A DNA stretch of 52,440 nucleotides from Thalassobaculaceae bacterium (GCA_029212785.1 JARGOG010000010.1:1-52440); one strand, 5' to 3'. Numbered from the stretch's first letter, positions 17,143-26,321 are shown. A program made the numbers and translations. The notes: a model not told the origin generated them from the sequence alone.

Positions 17143-18828
17143 ATGATCTCCGTTAAGAACCTCTCCATCCTCTCCAAATCGCTCGCCGCGCCCCTCCTCG
17201 CGACATTGATGATCGCAGTGGTCGCGGTCGTGTTCGTCGCCACCTATCTGCAAATCCGCGGCAATACCGACCAACAGGCCCGGATTTCGGAGCTGCGCGT
17301 CGACGTGCAGGACGCACTTCTCAATCTGGCCACCGCGCATACGGAGACCCTGCGGGCGACCAACATGAAATACGCCCAGGTCCCGGATGACCTGATCACC
17401 AAGGCCTCGGCGTCCGCGCGAACATATCTCGACCGGGTGCAGGAAATCCTCGACAGCCGGCTCGCCATGGGCGGTCTCGAGCACGAGGCGCTTGTCGCGA
17501 TGGTCGATCTGTTCAAGAGCTATCGCGCGCCGACCGAGGAGACCCTCGGCTCGATCACCATCGACGCCTTTATGGCGGCGATGTTCCTGAACGATGCCCA
17601 GGTGCGGTTGATCGAAATCGAAAAGGCGGGCAAGGCGCTTCTGACCCGCGTGATCGAGGCTGATGCGGCGATTGCCCGCGAGGTGAGCGATGCGTTGACC
17701 TTCGCGCTGATCGCGGTTCTCACCGCCTCCGTGCTTGCCGTGCTGCTTGCGGGCAGCGCGGGCCTGTTCTTCGGGCGGGCGATCGCCCGCCCGGCACAGG
17801 CGCTGACCGAGTCGATGCGGCGGTTGGCCGACGGCGACACGGCGGTCGAGATTGCCGGCACCAATCTCGGCGACGAGATCGGGCAAATGGCCGGCACGGT
17901 CCAGGTCTTCAAGGACAATATGGTCCGCAACGAGGAACTCTCCCGCCAGACCGCGCGCGAGCAGGAGGAGCGCGTGGCCCGTTCCGAACGTCTGGAACGG
18001 CTCACCACCGCGTTTGACGCCAATGTACGCTCGGCGCTGGACGTGCTGTCGAGCGCCGCCGGCGACATGAACCGGACCTCGGCCACACTCACCGAGGCGG
18101 CGGGTTCGACCAATTCGCAGGTCGCCACGATCTCCAACACCGCCCGTCTGGTTTCCGGGAGCGTCCAGACGGTCGCCTCGGCGGCGGAGGAGCTGAGCGC
18201 CTCGATCGGCGTGATCAGCGACCAGGTCCAGCGGCAGGCCGACATGGCGCAGAGCGCGTCCGAGGCTGCCGACGGCAGCCGTCAGCACGTGACCGAACTG
18301 GCCCAGCAGGCCGAGCGCATCGGCGAGGTCGTGACCCTGATCCAGGACATCGCCGAGCAGACCAACCTGCTGGCGCTGAACGCCACGATCGAGGCGGCGC
18401 GGGCCGGTGATGCCGGCAAGGGTTTCGCCGTGGTGGCGACGGAGGTGAAGAGCCTGGCGACCCAGACCGCCCAGGCGACCGAGAATATCGCCTCCCAGAT
18501 CCAGTCCGTTCAAACCCAAACCAAGGCGACAGTCGGGGCCATCGAATCGATCGTGAAATGGATCGCCGAGATGACGGAAGTATCCGCCGCCGTCGCCGCT
18601 GCGGTGGACGAGCAGAACGCCGCCGCTCAGGAGATCGGGCGCAGCGCCAGCCAGGCCGCCGACGGGACGGGCGAGGTCACCAGCGGGATCGAGGCGGTCA
18701 CCCAGGCGGCCGACAGCGCGGGCGCCGCGTCGGGAGAGGTCAAGGAGGCGGCCGGTAAGCTGTCGGAGAATGCGTCCACCCTGAGCAGCCTGGTCGACGG
18801 TTTCCTGAGCGACGTCCGCGCAGCCTGA
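17143..18828 (+). CDS. Methyl-accepting chemotaxis protein
   Basis: A 561-residue transmembrane chemoreceptor. Order: TM1 (about 18-38), a 150-residue periplasmic domain (39-186) that looks helical like a four-helix bundle, TM2 (about 187-211), HAMP domain (about 208-262, [13 protein letters not shown]), then a long coiled-coil signalling domain to the end. The conserved hairpin tip is present near 405 ([19 protein letters not shown] ... [13 protein letters not shown]), which binds CheA and CheW. The ligand for the periplasmic domain is unknown. The neighbouring secreted Cache protein may deliver it. Start ATG at 17143 is preceded by GAGGGG. No che genes are in the window, so this receptor feeds a pathway encoded elsewhere. 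Confidence 0.95.
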   Translation: MISVKNLSILSKSLAAPLLATLMIAVVAVVFVATYLQIRGNTDQQARISELRVDVQDALLNLATAHTETLRATNMKYAQVPDDLITKASASARTYLDRVQEILDSRLAMGGLEHEALVAMVDLFKSYRAPTEETLGSITIDAFMAAMFLNDAQVRLIEIEKAGKALLTRVIEADAAIAREVSDALTFALIAVLTASVLAVLLAGSAGLFFGRAIARPAQALTESMRRLADGDTAVEIAGTNLGDEIGQMAGTVQVFKDNMVRNEELSRQTAREQEERVARSERLERLTTAFDANVRSALDVLSSAAGDMNRTSATLTEAAGSTNSQVATISNTARLVSGSVQTVASAAEELSASIGVISDQVQRQADMAQSASEAADGSRQHVTELAQQAERIGEVVTLIQDIAEQTNLLALNATIEAARAGDAGKGFAVVATEVKSLATQTAQATENIASQIQSVQTQTKATVGAIESIVKWIAEMTEVSAAVAAAVDEQNAAAQEIGRSASQAADGTGEVTSGIEAVTQAADSAGAASGEVKEAAGKLSENASTLSSLVDGFLSDVRAA

Positions 18829-18859
18829 TCGGACACGCTGCAGATCTTCCAGACATTGG

Positions 18860-18896
18860 CGACCCCGCTGGCATCCCCGGCGGGGTCGTTGTCTTT
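18860..18896 (+). terminator. Terminator of the chemoreceptor gene
   Basis: GACCCCGC pairs with GCGGGGTC around a short loop (stem arms 18861-18868 and about 18880-18887), followed by GTTGTCTTT. It lies 32 bases after the chemoreceptor stop and separates it from the convergent LysR gene. Confidence 0.65.
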
Positions 18897-18907
18897 CCCG
18901 CCGGCGC

Positions 18908-19792
18908 TCAGAACGGGCCCGGTCGGCCTTCCTCGGCGAGCCAGCGGGTGAAGGCGGCCTCTTCCGGACAATCCAGGCGGCCCGACGGCAGCAGCATGTA
19001 CCACCGGTCCCCGTCGATCCGCGGCCCGTCCACGGCAGGGACCAGACGGTCGGCGGCGAACGATGCGGTATCGGTAATGGTCGAGGCGAGCACGATGCCC
19101 TTGCCGAGTTCGGCCGCCCGCACCGCCAGATCCCGGGCCGCGAAATCCACCCGGGCGTGGTCGTCGAGCCGCGCCGGTCCGTTGGCGGCGAACCACCGAT
19201 CCCAGTCGGGAGCGTTTCCCGCGACCAGCAGCGGCAGGGCCCGGCCGAACGCATTGTCCCCCAGGCTTTGCGCGACGCCAGGCGCGGCCGCCGGGAACAG
19301 CGCCTCGTCGAGGAACGGGTCGGCATGCAGGTCCGGGTGGCTCGATACGCCGTTCAAGAGGGCGATGTCGGCCCGCCCCTCCAGCACGCAGGACGGGTCC
19401 GACGCCTCGGCGATCTTGACCTTGAGACCATTGCCCGACCGGGAGAAACGGTCGAGGCGCGGCACCAGCCACTGGAAGGCGAAATCCGGGTCGGTCCCGA
19501 TCACAAGCTCCGGGCCCTCGCGGCGCGGGGCGACGGATTCAGTGGCGATCGAAATCGTCGTGAAGGCCGACCGCAGCGGGGCGACGTAGCGCTGGCCCTC
19601 TGCGGTCAGGATCAGGCCGTTGTGGATGCGCTCGAACATCGGGGTGCCGAGTTGGTCCTCCAGGGCTTTCACCTGCTGGCTGACGGCGCCGGGGGTGACG
19701 TGCAACTCCGCCGCCGCTCGCTTGAAGCTGAGATGACGGGCCGCCGCCTCGAAGGCACGCAAGGCGTTCAGGGGAGGAAGTCGATAGGTCAT
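18908..19792 (-). CDS. LysR family transcriptional regulator (GcvA-like)
   Basis: A 294-residue LysR-type regulator. Residues 1-65 form the winged helix-turn-helix: LPPLNALRAFEAAARHLSFKRAAAELHVTPGAVSQQVKALE, which is close to the GcvA/AmpR subgroup that begins with PLNALR. Residues 90-290 form the periplasmic-binding-protein-like effector domain. It diverges from the RidA-like gene with 137 bases between starts, the standard arrangement for a regulator and its target. The ligand is unknown. Confidence 0.92.
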   Translation of the reverse strand: MTYRLPPLNALRAFEAAARHLSFKRAAAELHVTPGAVSQQVKALEDQLGTPMFERIHNGLILTAEGQRYVAPLRSAFTTISIATESVAPRREGPELVIGTDPDFAFQWLVPRLDRFSRSGNGLKVKIAEASDPSCVLEGRADIALLNGVSSHPDLHADPFLDEALFPAAAPGVAQSLGDNAFGRALPLLVAGNAPDWDRWFAANGPARLDDHARVDFAARDLAVRAAELGKGIVLASTITDTASFAADRLVPAVDGPRIDGDRWYMLLPSGRLDCPEEAAFTRWLAEEGRPGPF

Positions 19793-19929
19793 GGTGGCGG
19801 TTATAGCGCAGCGGATGTCGTGGTGCGGGTCAGATTTTCTGAACGGATCGTGGAAAAGATCTGGTTTGCCGATGCCACCTGCGGTCCGGCATTACCGCCG
19901 AGACTTCACACCCGAACCAGGAGCACTTC

Positions 19930-20310
19930 GTGGCGACGCATCATGTTCCCGCTTCCGTCTTTCCGCCCATCGGCAACTACGTCCACGGCGTCTCGGTGCC
20001 GGCGACGTCCCGCCTCCTGTTTATCTCCGGCACCATGGGGCTCAGGCCCGATGGCGGCGTTCCGGAAACCTTCGAGGAACAGTGCGACCTGGCCTGGCAG
20101 AATGTGCTGGCCGTGCTCGCCGATGCCGGCATGACCAAGGACAACCTGATCAAGGTCACCACCTTCCTCGCCCATACCGGCGACCGCATCAAGAACGTGG
20201 AAGTCAGGGACCGCATCCTCGGCGATCACAAGGTGGCCGTGACCACCGTGCGGGCCGGACTGCATGAGAGCGGCTGGAAGCTGGAGATGGAAGCCGTGGC
20301 CGCCGGTTAG
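19930..20310 (+). CDS. RidA (YjgF/YER057c/UK114) family protein lacking the deaminase Arg
   Basis: A 126-residue protein with the RidA/chorismate-mutase-like trimeric fold: LLFISGTMGL, QCDLAWQNVLAVLADAGMTKDNLIKVTTFL and GWKLEMEAVA. True RidA enzymes hydrolyse reactive 2-aminoacrylate and other imines and need an Arg in a PARSTV-type motif. In this protein the matching position is Val104 (VAVTTV), so imine deaminase activity is doubtful and it probably belongs to another Rid subgroup. The start is GTG at 19930. It diverges from the LysR gene, which likely controls it. Only 4 bases separate its stop from the convergent lyase gene. Confidence 0.88.
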   Translation: MATHHVPASVFPPIGNYVHGVSVPATSRLLFISGTMGLRPDGGVPETFEEQCDLAWQNVLAVLADAGMTKDNLIKVTTFLAHTGDRIKNVEVRDRILGDHKVAVTTVRAGLHESGWKLEMEAVAAG

Positions 20311-20314
20311 TGGG

Positions 20315-21157
20315 TCAGGCGCCGGCGCGGGCCAGCACCCGGTACATGCTGCGCAGCACCGGCTTCTCGATCAACTTGCCGTCGATCACCACAAGGCCGC
20401 TGTCGCCCTGCTCGAACGCGTCGACGATGCGTTTGGCATGGGCGATTTCGGCTTCGCTCGGGGTGAAGATCTCGTTCAACACCGGCACCTGCTTGGGATG
20501 GATCGAACCCTTGCCGCAGAAGCCGAGCGCGCGCGCCGCCTCGGCCTCGCGCCGCATCCCGTCCATGTCGTTCAGGTCGAGGAACGGCACGTCGATCACG
20601 TCGACCCCGGCGCCGGCGGCGGCGTGCACCACCCGCGAGCGGGCATAGAGCAGCGCCTCCCAGGTGTATTCGCAGCGCAGGTCGGCCGCCATGTCGACGC
20701 CGCCGAAGAAGATCGCGTCAATCCGCGTCGAGCAGCGGGCGATCTCCCAGGCCGCCTCCAGCGCCTCGTTGGTCTCGATGATGACCTGCAGGCGGGACGG
20801 GATCTTGAAATCGTCGAACAACTCGTCGAGCGCGATCACTTCGGCCGGCGACTTCACCTTGGCCAGCATCAGCGACGGCGGCGCCTTGGGTGAGGCGAGG
20901 ATAGCCTGCACGTCGCTCATCCCGTCGGGGGTGCGCGGCGCGTTGATCCGCACCATGCATTCGACCGCGTCGTCCAAAGCGGCGGTGGCGAACCAGGCAA
21001 GCGTCGCGGCGCGTGCCTGCTCCTTGTGCTGGGGCGCGATGGCGTCCTCCAGGTCGATGCACATGATGTCGGCGCCCGTGCCCATCGCTTTCGGGAACAT
21101 GTCGGGCTTGTTGCCGGGCGCGAAGATGAAGCTGCGGCGTGGGCGGATCGGGATCAT
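20315..21157 (-). CDS. HpcH/HpaI aldolase/citrate lyase family (CitE-like) CoA ester lyase
   Basis: A 280-residue TIM-barrel enzyme of the CitE-like/malyl-CoA lyase type. Motifs: RRSFIFAPGNKPDMFPKA at the start, CIDLEDAIAP near residue 35 (Mg2+ site), VRINAPRTP, LQVIIETNEALEAA with the metal-binding Glu, and FFGGVDMAADL with the metal-binding Asp. Members cleave or form malyl-CoA, citramalyl-CoA or related esters. The length is right for a stand-alone CitE-like lyase. No citD or citF is near, so citrate lyase is excluded. Its ATG overlaps the stop of the upstream exporter (ATGA), so they form an operon. GGAGG precedes the start. Confidence 0.9.
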   Translation of the reverse strand: MIPIRPRRSFIFAPGNKPDMFPKAMGTGADIMCIDLEDAIAPQHKEQARAATLAWFATAALDDAVECMVRINAPRTPDGMSDVQAILASPKAPPSLMLAKVKSPAEVIALDELFDDFKIPSRLQVIIETNEALEAAWEIARCSTRIDAIFFGGVDMAADLRCEYTWEALLYARSRVVHAAAGAGVDVIDVPFLDLNDMDGMRREAEAARALGFCGKGSIHPKQVPVLNEIFTPSEAEIAHAKRIVDAFEQGDSGLVVIDGKLIEKPVLRSMYRVLARAGA

Positions 21158-22050
21158 CGGGGGGCCTCCGGAGCTGGGTCGGCGGGGAGACTACGCCGCT
21201 TGAGCACGAAGTTCATCACCAGGGCGGTGATCACGACGGCGCCGCCTACCAGCGCGTACTCGCCCGGCTCCTCGCCCAGCACCAGCCAGACCCAGAGCGG
21301 ACCGAGCACGGTTTCCAGCAGAACCACGAGCCCGACCTCGGCGGCGGAAAGGTAGATCGGCGCCATGGTCAGCAAACCGAAGGAGATCGGCAGGATCAGT
21401 AGCGCCAGCAGGGCCATCCAGCCGAACTGGACCGGGGTGAGGGCGAGACTGTCGGCGACGACCAGCGACATGACAGCGACCAGCACGCCGGACAAACCGA
21501 CCGCCGGCATCATGTCGACCGGCCGGGCGGCGCGGACCAGGACGAAATGGCCGCCAAGCGCGATCGCGGCGGCCAGCGCCACCAGATCGCCGATCCAGGT
21601 CCCGACCGTCAGTCCGTCGGCGACGATCACGGCGATGCCCAGCATGGCGATGGCGATGGCGATCCAGGTCCGTATCGGTGGCCGCTCGCCGAGCGCGATC
21701 CGGCCGATGACGGCGGCGAACAGCGGGGCCGCCGACATGATGACCAGCGTGTTGGCGACGGTGGTGGTGTCTACGGCGATGACGAAGAGGATCGTGTTGA
21801 TCGCGAACAGGATCGTGACCGCGGCCCCGAGTTTACCGGTCGCCATCATCGCAGAAAAACATCCGCTCCGATATCTTACGCCCAACAAACCGATATATCC
21901 GACTGTCATTAACAGGCCGCGCCAGAATAGAATGGTCCAGGGATCGGCACCGACCATCCGCATCAGCAGAGTGTCCGGCGTGAGGATCAGAACGCCCAGT
22001 ACGGCGAGCGTCAGGCCCTTGATCGGATCGGCGGTGGAAGCGGGAGACAT
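21154..22050 (-). CDS. DMT superfamily transporter (EamA type)
   Basis: A 298-residue protein with about ten membrane segments in two EamA repeats. It starts with GLTLAVLGVLILTPDTLLMR, and the second repeat holds PISFGLLTMAPIYLSAAEVGLVVLLETVLGPLWVW, a segment typical of the family. It is translationally coupled to the CitE-like lyase downstream (4-base overlap), which hints that it moves a metabolite of that pathway; this is inference. It diverges from the methyltransferase gene. Confidence 0.88.
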   Translation of the reverse strand: MSPASTADPIKGLTLAVLGVLILTPDTLLMRMVGADPWTILFWRGLLMTVGYIGLLGVRYRSGCFSAMMATGKLGAAVTILFAINTILFVIAVDTTTVANTLVIMSAAPLFAAVIGRIALGERPPIRTWIAIAIAMLGIAVIVADGLTVGTWIGDLVALAAAIALGGHFVLVRAARPVDMMPAVGLSGVLVAVMSLVVADSLALTPVQFGWMALLALLILPISFGLLTMAPIYLSAAEVGLVVLLETVLGPLWVWLVLGEEPGEYALVGGAVVITALVMNFVLKRRSLPADPAPEAPR

Positions 22051-22123
22051 GTGGTTAATTTTCCGGTCTGTCGGATGAGATCGTGGTAACCGTTCGTTCA
22101 GGATTCAGCCGTATCTTGCGGCC

Positions 22124-23158
22124 ATGGGCGAGGCAAGCACCATCGCTGTAACTTGGCGCATACGTCTGCGGGCGTGGTGGGAAGGATACGATCCACTCGA
22201 GTACATCGAGTGGCGAGATCGTGCTGACTCCGAATCCGAGGAACCGGAGCTGCCTCCGTCGATCGCCCTGCCGAAGACCATGAGTCTCGACGAACTGATG
22301 TCGGACGAACCCACCACCCGCGAGGCGGGCGGGGAGGGGGCGGCCTTCGATTTCGAGGATGAAGACGAACCCGATCCGGTCTGGCCAAGGGCCAAGATGG
22401 AAGTGTCCCAGCGCGTGTTCGGGCGCGGGTTCATCATTCCCGGCGGGCCCGAGCACGTGATCGACATCGTGAAGTCGCTCGGCCTTGATCCGGTGCAATC
22501 GGTTCTCGATATCTCCATGGGGCTTGGCGGTCCGGGCGCCGCGATGGCGGCGAAGTACGGGGTGTGGATCACCGGCTACGAGCGCAACCCGGCCCTTTTC
22601 GAGCAGTCGGCCAGCGTGCTGGCAACGATCAAGTCGGGCGACCAGGTCCGCAGCAACTTCCTGGACCCCGAGACCTTCGACCTGCCCCGCAAGAAGTTCG
22701 ATGCCGTTCTGTCGACCGAGAGCATGCACCGGGTTCAAGACCGCATCGCCCTGATCGGGAAGGTCCGCAATACCCTGAAGGACTGGGGCCAGTTCCTGCT
22801 GATCGACTATGTCCTGCCCGATGAGAGCCAGCCTTCCGAGCGGCTGATGACCTGGTTGCGCAGCCGCGGCGAGCCGGTGACGCTCTGGACCCGTCAGCAA
22901 TACGAGGTCGCCCTGTCGAACCAGGGGCTGGACATCCGAGTGATCAAGGACGAGTCCGGCGCTCATGTCGAAATGATCCGCCGGGATTTCGCTGAATTCG
23001 TTAGCACTCTGAACGCCAACAAGGCCGTGACCGGCACGGAGATCGGCAAGGCCGCGCTGATGGATCTGGCCGAGGATTGGTCACGGCTGGCGAGCCTGTT
23101 GCAGGACGGGGAACTGCAGCTTCTGCGGTTCCTGGCGATGAAGCCGGAAGAGACCTGA
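22124..23158 (+). CDS. Class I SAM-dependent methyltransferase-like protein
   Basis: A 344-residue cytoplasmic protein. Residues 1-85 are acidic and probably disordered (SESEEPELPPS, FDFEDEDEPDP). Residues 90-270 look like a Rossmann methyltransferase: SVLDISMGLGGPGAAMA as motif I, GVWITGYERNPALFEQS as motif II and FDAVLSTESMHRVQD as motif IV. LLIDYVLPDE is motif V. The motif I glycine pattern (GLGGPG) is a variant, but the fold looks intact. The C-terminal 70 residues are helical. The substrate is unknown. No clear Shine-Dalgarno precedes the ATG at 22124. Confidence 0.75.
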   Translation: MGEASTIAVTWRIRLRAWWEGYDPLEYIEWRDRADSESEEPELPPSIALPKTMSLDELMSDEPTTREAGGEGAAFDFEDEDEPDPVWPRAKMEVSQRVFGRGFIIPGGPEHVIDIVKSLGLDPVQSVLDISMGLGGPGAAMAAKYGVWITGYERNPALFEQSASVLATIKSGDQVRSNFLDPETFDLPRKKFDAVLSTESMHRVQDRIALIGKVRNTLKDWGQFLLIDYVLPDESQPSERLMTWLRSRGEPVTLWTRQQYEVALSNQGLDIRVIKDESGAHVEMIRRDFAEFVSTLNANKAVTGTEIGKAALMDLAEDWSRLASLLQDGELQLLRFLAMKPEET

Positions 23159-23177
23159 AAACCGCCGCATATCGCGG

Positions 23178-23206
23178 TTGACAGCCCGGAGCCTTCTCAG
23201 TAGGTT
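23178..23206 (+). promoter_or_regulatory. Promoter of rpmJ
   Basis: A perfect -35 TTGACA (23178-23183) and a -10 TAGGTT (23201-23206) are separated by 17 bases and lie 39 bases before the rpmJ start. This is the cleanest vegetative promoter in the window. Confidence 0.6.
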
Positions 23207-23244
23207 CCGCGCTCTTTGAAATTCGACGACCCCGGAGACGACCA

Positions 23245-23370
23245 ATGCGCGTCGCGAACTCGCTGAAGACGCTGAAGAAGCGCCACAAGGGCTGCCGTGT
23301 GATCCGTCGCAAGGGCCGCGTCTATGTGATCAACAAGACCAACCCGCGCTTCAAGGCTCGTCAGGGCTGA
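23245..23370 (+). CDS. rpmJ: 50S ribosomal protein L36
   Basis: A 41-residue basic protein: it begins [14 protein letters not shown] and ends [12 protein letters not shown], with [15 protein letters not shown] between. This is the alphaproteobacterial L36 form (the YkgO-like type) that has only one cysteine in place of the four-residue zinc site. It binds 23S rRNA at the peptidyl transferase region. GGAGACGACC precedes the ATG. It is monocistronic, with its own promoter and terminator. Confidence 0.95.
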   Translation: MRVANSLKTLKKRHKGCRVIRRKGRVYVINKTNPRFKARQG

Positions 23371-23377
23371 CCTCGTT

Positions 23378-23413
23378 GGGTTGACCACGGCGGGTTGACC
23401 ACGGTGGGTTGAG
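23378..23413. repeat. Tandem 14-base repeat, 2.6 units
   Basis: GGGTTGACCACGGC (23378-23391), GGGTTGACCACGGT (23392-23405) and the partial unit GGGTTGAG (23406-23413) lie directly after rpmJ. The two full units differ by one base. Confidence 0.8.
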
Positions 23414-23456
23414 ATGTCCGCGTGGCCCGGTGCCGCGCGTTCCTATATCCGCTTTC

Positions 23457-23488
23457 AGGCGGCCGACGGTAACGTCGCGCCGCCTTTT
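23457..23488 (+). terminator. Terminator of rpmJ
   Basis: AGGCGGC pairs with GCCGCCT (23457-23463 and 23479-23485), extended by GACG/CGTC around a GTAA loop with a small internal mismatch, and followed by TTT. It lies about 90 bases after the rpmJ stop. Confidence 0.7.
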
Positions 23489-23596
23489 CGCGTTCCGCTC
23501 CAGATCCTAATGGCCCTTCGGCGCCATGGCTTGAATTTCCTCCGCGTTCCGGCAAGTTAGTCACCAAGACCTGTTCAACAGGCGGGGAGACGCGCC

Positions 23597-25084
23597 ATGC
23601 AGATGCCGGAGCCGGACCAGGAGGTCTTGGGCCGCCGCTCGGAGATCGTCGACGCCCTGCGCGCGATCGTGCCGGGCGAGGGGGTGATCGCCGACGAGCG
23701 CGAGATGCGGCCGTATGAGAGCGACGGCCTCACCGCGTATCGGACCCTGCCGATGATCGTCGTCCTGCCGGAGACGGTCGGGCAGGTCGCGGAGGTCCTC
23801 AAATATTGCCACGCGAACGGCGTCAAGGTGGTGCCGCGGGGCTCCGGCACGTCGCTGTCCGGTGGCGCGTTGCCGCTGGCCGACGGGGTGCTGCTGGGCC
23901 TCGGCAAGTTCAACCGCATCCTCGACATCGACTTCGACAACCGCACGGTGACGGCACAGCCCGGCGTGACCAATCTCGGCATCACCACCGCCGTGCAGCA
24001 TGAGGGCTTCTACTACGCGCCGGACCCGTCCTCGCAGATCGCCTGTTCGATCGGCGGCAATGTGGCGGAGAACTCGGGCGGGGTGCATTGCCTCAAATAC
24101 GGGCTCACAACCAACAACATCCTCGGCTTGGAGATCGTCACGGTCGAGGGCGAGGTCATGCGCCTCGGTGGCAAGCATCTCGATTCCGAAGGCTATGATC
24201 TGATGGGGCTGCTGACCGGCTCCGAGGGACTGCTCGCCGTGGTCACCGAGGTCACCGTGCGGATCCTCAAGAAGCCCGCCTCGCTGCGCGCCCTGCTGCT
24301 GGGCTTCCCGACCAGCGAGCAGGCGGGGGCCTGTGTCGCCGCGATCATCGGTGCGGGCATCATCCCCGGCGGCATGGAGATGATGGACAATCCGGCGATC
24401 AACGCTGCCGAGGACTTCGTCCACGCGGGGTATCCGCGCGACGCCGGTGCGCTGCTGATCGTCGAGCTGGACGGCCCGGAGGTCGAGGTCGACACCCTGA
24501 TCGACCGGGTGCGCGAGATCGCCGAGGCCAACGGCTCCACGACCCTGCGGGTTTCCGACAGCGAGGACGAGCGCAACGCCTTCTGGGCCGGGCGCAAGGC
24601 GGCCTTCCCGGCGGTCGGGCGGATCTCGCCGGACTACATGTGCATGGACGGCACCATCCCGCGCCGCCAGCTGCCCGAGATCCTCACCCGCATGACGAAG
24701 ATGAGCGAGAAATACGGGCTGCGGGTCGCGAACGTGTTCCATGCGGGCGATGGCAATCTGCACCCGCTGATCCTGTTCGACGCCAACCAGCCGGGCGAGC
24801 TGGATCGGGCGGAAGCCTTCGGCGCCGACATCCTGAAATCCTGTGTCGAGCTGGGCGGCGTGCTGACCGGCGAGCATGGGGTGGGCGTGGAGAAGCGCGA
24901 CCTGATGCCGGAGATGTTCAGCGAGACCGACCTGAACCAGCAGATGCGCGTGAAATGCGCCTGGGACCCCAAGGGCCTGCTGAACCCGGGCAAGGTGTTC
25001 CCGGTGCTGCACCGCTGCGCCGAGCTCGGCCGCATGCATGTGAGCCGGGGGCAGTTGCCGTTCCCGGACATCCCAAGGTTCTAG
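23597..25084 (+). CDS. glcD: Glycolate oxidase subunit GlcD (FAD-linked)
   Basis: The 495-residue FAD subunit of the glycolate/D-lactate oxidase complex, which turns glycolate into glyoxylate and passes electrons to quinones. The PCMH-type FAD domain spans about 40-220, with the pyrophosphate-binding loop VPRGSGTSLSGGALPLADG at 79-97 and SIGGNVAENSGG near 150. The C-terminal FAD-oxidase domain has NVFHAGDGNLHP near 380 and GEHGVGVEKRDLMPEM near 430. The length is typical. First gene of glcDEF. No glcC regulator or glycolate permease is adjacent. Confidence 0.95.
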   Translation: MQMPEPDQEVLGRRSEIVDALRAIVPGEGVIADEREMRPYESDGLTAYRTLPMIVVLPETVGQVAEVLKYCHANGVKVVPRGSGTSLSGGALPLADGVLLGLGKFNRILDIDFDNRTVTAQPGVTNLGITTAVQHEGFYYAPDPSSQIACSIGGNVAENSGGVHCLKYGLTTNNILGLEIVTVEGEVMRLGGKHLDSEGYDLMGLLTGSEGLLAVVTEVTVRILKKPASLRALLLGFPTSEQAGACVAAIIGAGIIPGGMEMMDNPAINAAEDFVHAGYPRDAGALLIVELDGPEVEVDTLIDRVREIAEANGSTTLRVSDSEDERNAFWAGRKAAFPAVGRISPDYMCMDGTIPRRQLPEILTRMTKMSEKYGLRVANVFHAGDGNLHPLILFDANQPGELDRAEAFGADILKSCVELGGVLTGEHGVGVEKRDLMPEMFSETDLNQQMRVKCAWDPKGLLNPGKVFPVLHRCAELGRMHVSRGQLPFPDIPRF

Positions 25085-25092
25085 GATCCGAC

Positions 25093-26313
25093 ATGCCTGA
25101 CACTTTCAAGCCCGACACGCCGGAGCAGGTGCGCGACGCGGTCGCCTGGGCGGTCTCCGAGGAGAGCCCGCTGGAGATCGTCACCCGTGCCACCAAGCGC
25201 ACCATCGGCCGGCCGCTGCAGACCGCCAACACGCTCGACCTCTCGGGCCTGTCCGGTATCGGCCTGTACGAGGCGGAGGAGCTGATCTGCCAGGCCGGAC
25301 CGGGCACGACGCTGGCGGAGATCGAGGCCGCCCTGAAAGCCGAGAACCAGCGCCTCGCCTTCGAGCCGATGGACCTGGGCGTGCTGCTCGGCCCAGGGGA
25401 TGGACGGGGGGAGGGGCATCAGTCCATTGCCGGGGTCTTCGCCTGCAATCTGGCCGGCCCGCGCCGGATCAAGGACGGGGCGGCGCGCGACCACCTGCTG
25501 GGCTTCACCGCCGTCACCGGACGCGGCGAGATCGTCAAGTCCGGCGGCCGGGTGGTGAAGAACGTCACCGGCTACGACCTGTCCAAGCTGGTCTGCGGCT
25601 CCTGGGGCACCCTGGCCGCACTCACCGACCTGACCTTCAAGGTTCTGCCCGCGCCGGAGACCGAGACCACCCTGCTGCTGCACGGGCTCGACGAGGCGGC
25701 GGCGGTGCGGGCGATGAGTGCGGCCATGGGCTCGGCCCATGACGTGTCCTCCGCTGCTCACCTGCCGGCGGACATCACCGCAGGTGGGGTCGGCGGCGTG
25801 GTGACGGCGCTGCGGGTCGAAGGAATTGCCCCCTCCGTGGTGGCCCGTGTGGCGGCGCTGACGGGGGAGATGGCCGCTTTTGGGGTGGCGGTCACCGTGA
25901 TCGAGGATACGGCCTCCACCGCGCTCTGGCGCGACCTGCGCGACGCCCGCCCGCTGGCCGAGCCGCGCGACCGGCCGGTGTGGAAAATCTCGGTCGCCCC
26001 GATGGTGGGCCCGCGGGTGGTAGCGGCGATCCGGCCGCTGGTGGCGGAGTGCGCGTATTTCTACGACTGGGCCGGCGGCCTGGTCTGGCTGGCGGTGCCG
26101 CCGTCGGCCGACGCCTCTGCGGGCGCGGTGCGAAGGGCGGTGGACGTGGTGGGCGGCCACGCCACCCTGATCCGTGCCGCCCCGGAGGTCCGCGCGGTGG
26201 TGGACAGTTTCCACCCGCAGTCCGGCCCGATCGCGGCCTTGGCGAAACGGGTGAAGGACAGTTTCGACCCGAAAGGCGTGCTCAATCCGGGCCGCATGAC
26301 GGCGGGGGCATAG
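25093..26313 (+). CDS. glcE: Glycolate oxidase subunit GlcE (FAD-binding)
   Basis: The 406-residue GlcE subunit, a shortened paralogue of GlcD with a PCMH-type FAD domain (about 20-200): LICQAGPGTTLAEIEAAL, HQSIAGVFACNLAGPRRIKDGAARDHLLGF and GRVVKNVTGYDLSKL. It ends with FDPKGVLNPGRM, the usual family terminus. It starts 8 bases after glcD, and glcF follows 8 bases later, so the three genes form one tight operon. The ATG at 25093 is chosen; a longer frame from 24640 lies inside glcD and is spurious. Confidence 0.94.
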   Translation: MPDTFKPDTPEQVRDAVAWAVSEESPLEIVTRATKRTIGRPLQTANTLDLSGLSGIGLYEAEELICQAGPGTTLAEIEAALKAENQRLAFEPMDLGVLLGPGDGRGEGHQSIAGVFACNLAGPRRIKDGAARDHLLGFTAVTGRGEIVKSGGRVVKNVTGYDLSKLVCGSWGTLAALTDLTFKVLPAPETETTLLLHGLDEAAAVRAMSAAMGSAHDVSSAAHLPADITAGGVGGVVTALRVEGIAPSVVARVAALTGEMAAFGVAVTVIEDTASTALWRDLRDARPLAEPRDRPVWKISVAPMVGPRVVAAIRPLVAECAYFYDWAGGLVWLAVPPSADASAGAVRRAVDVVGGHATLIRAAPEVRAVVDSFHPQSGPIAALAKRVKDSFDPKGVLNPGRMTAGA

Positions 26314-26321
26314 GACGCACA

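Noticed and set aside
17086-19326. 746-codon open frame antisense to the chemoreceptor and running into the LysR gene
   Set aside because: It covers two supported genes in the wrong frame and has no recognisable domain.
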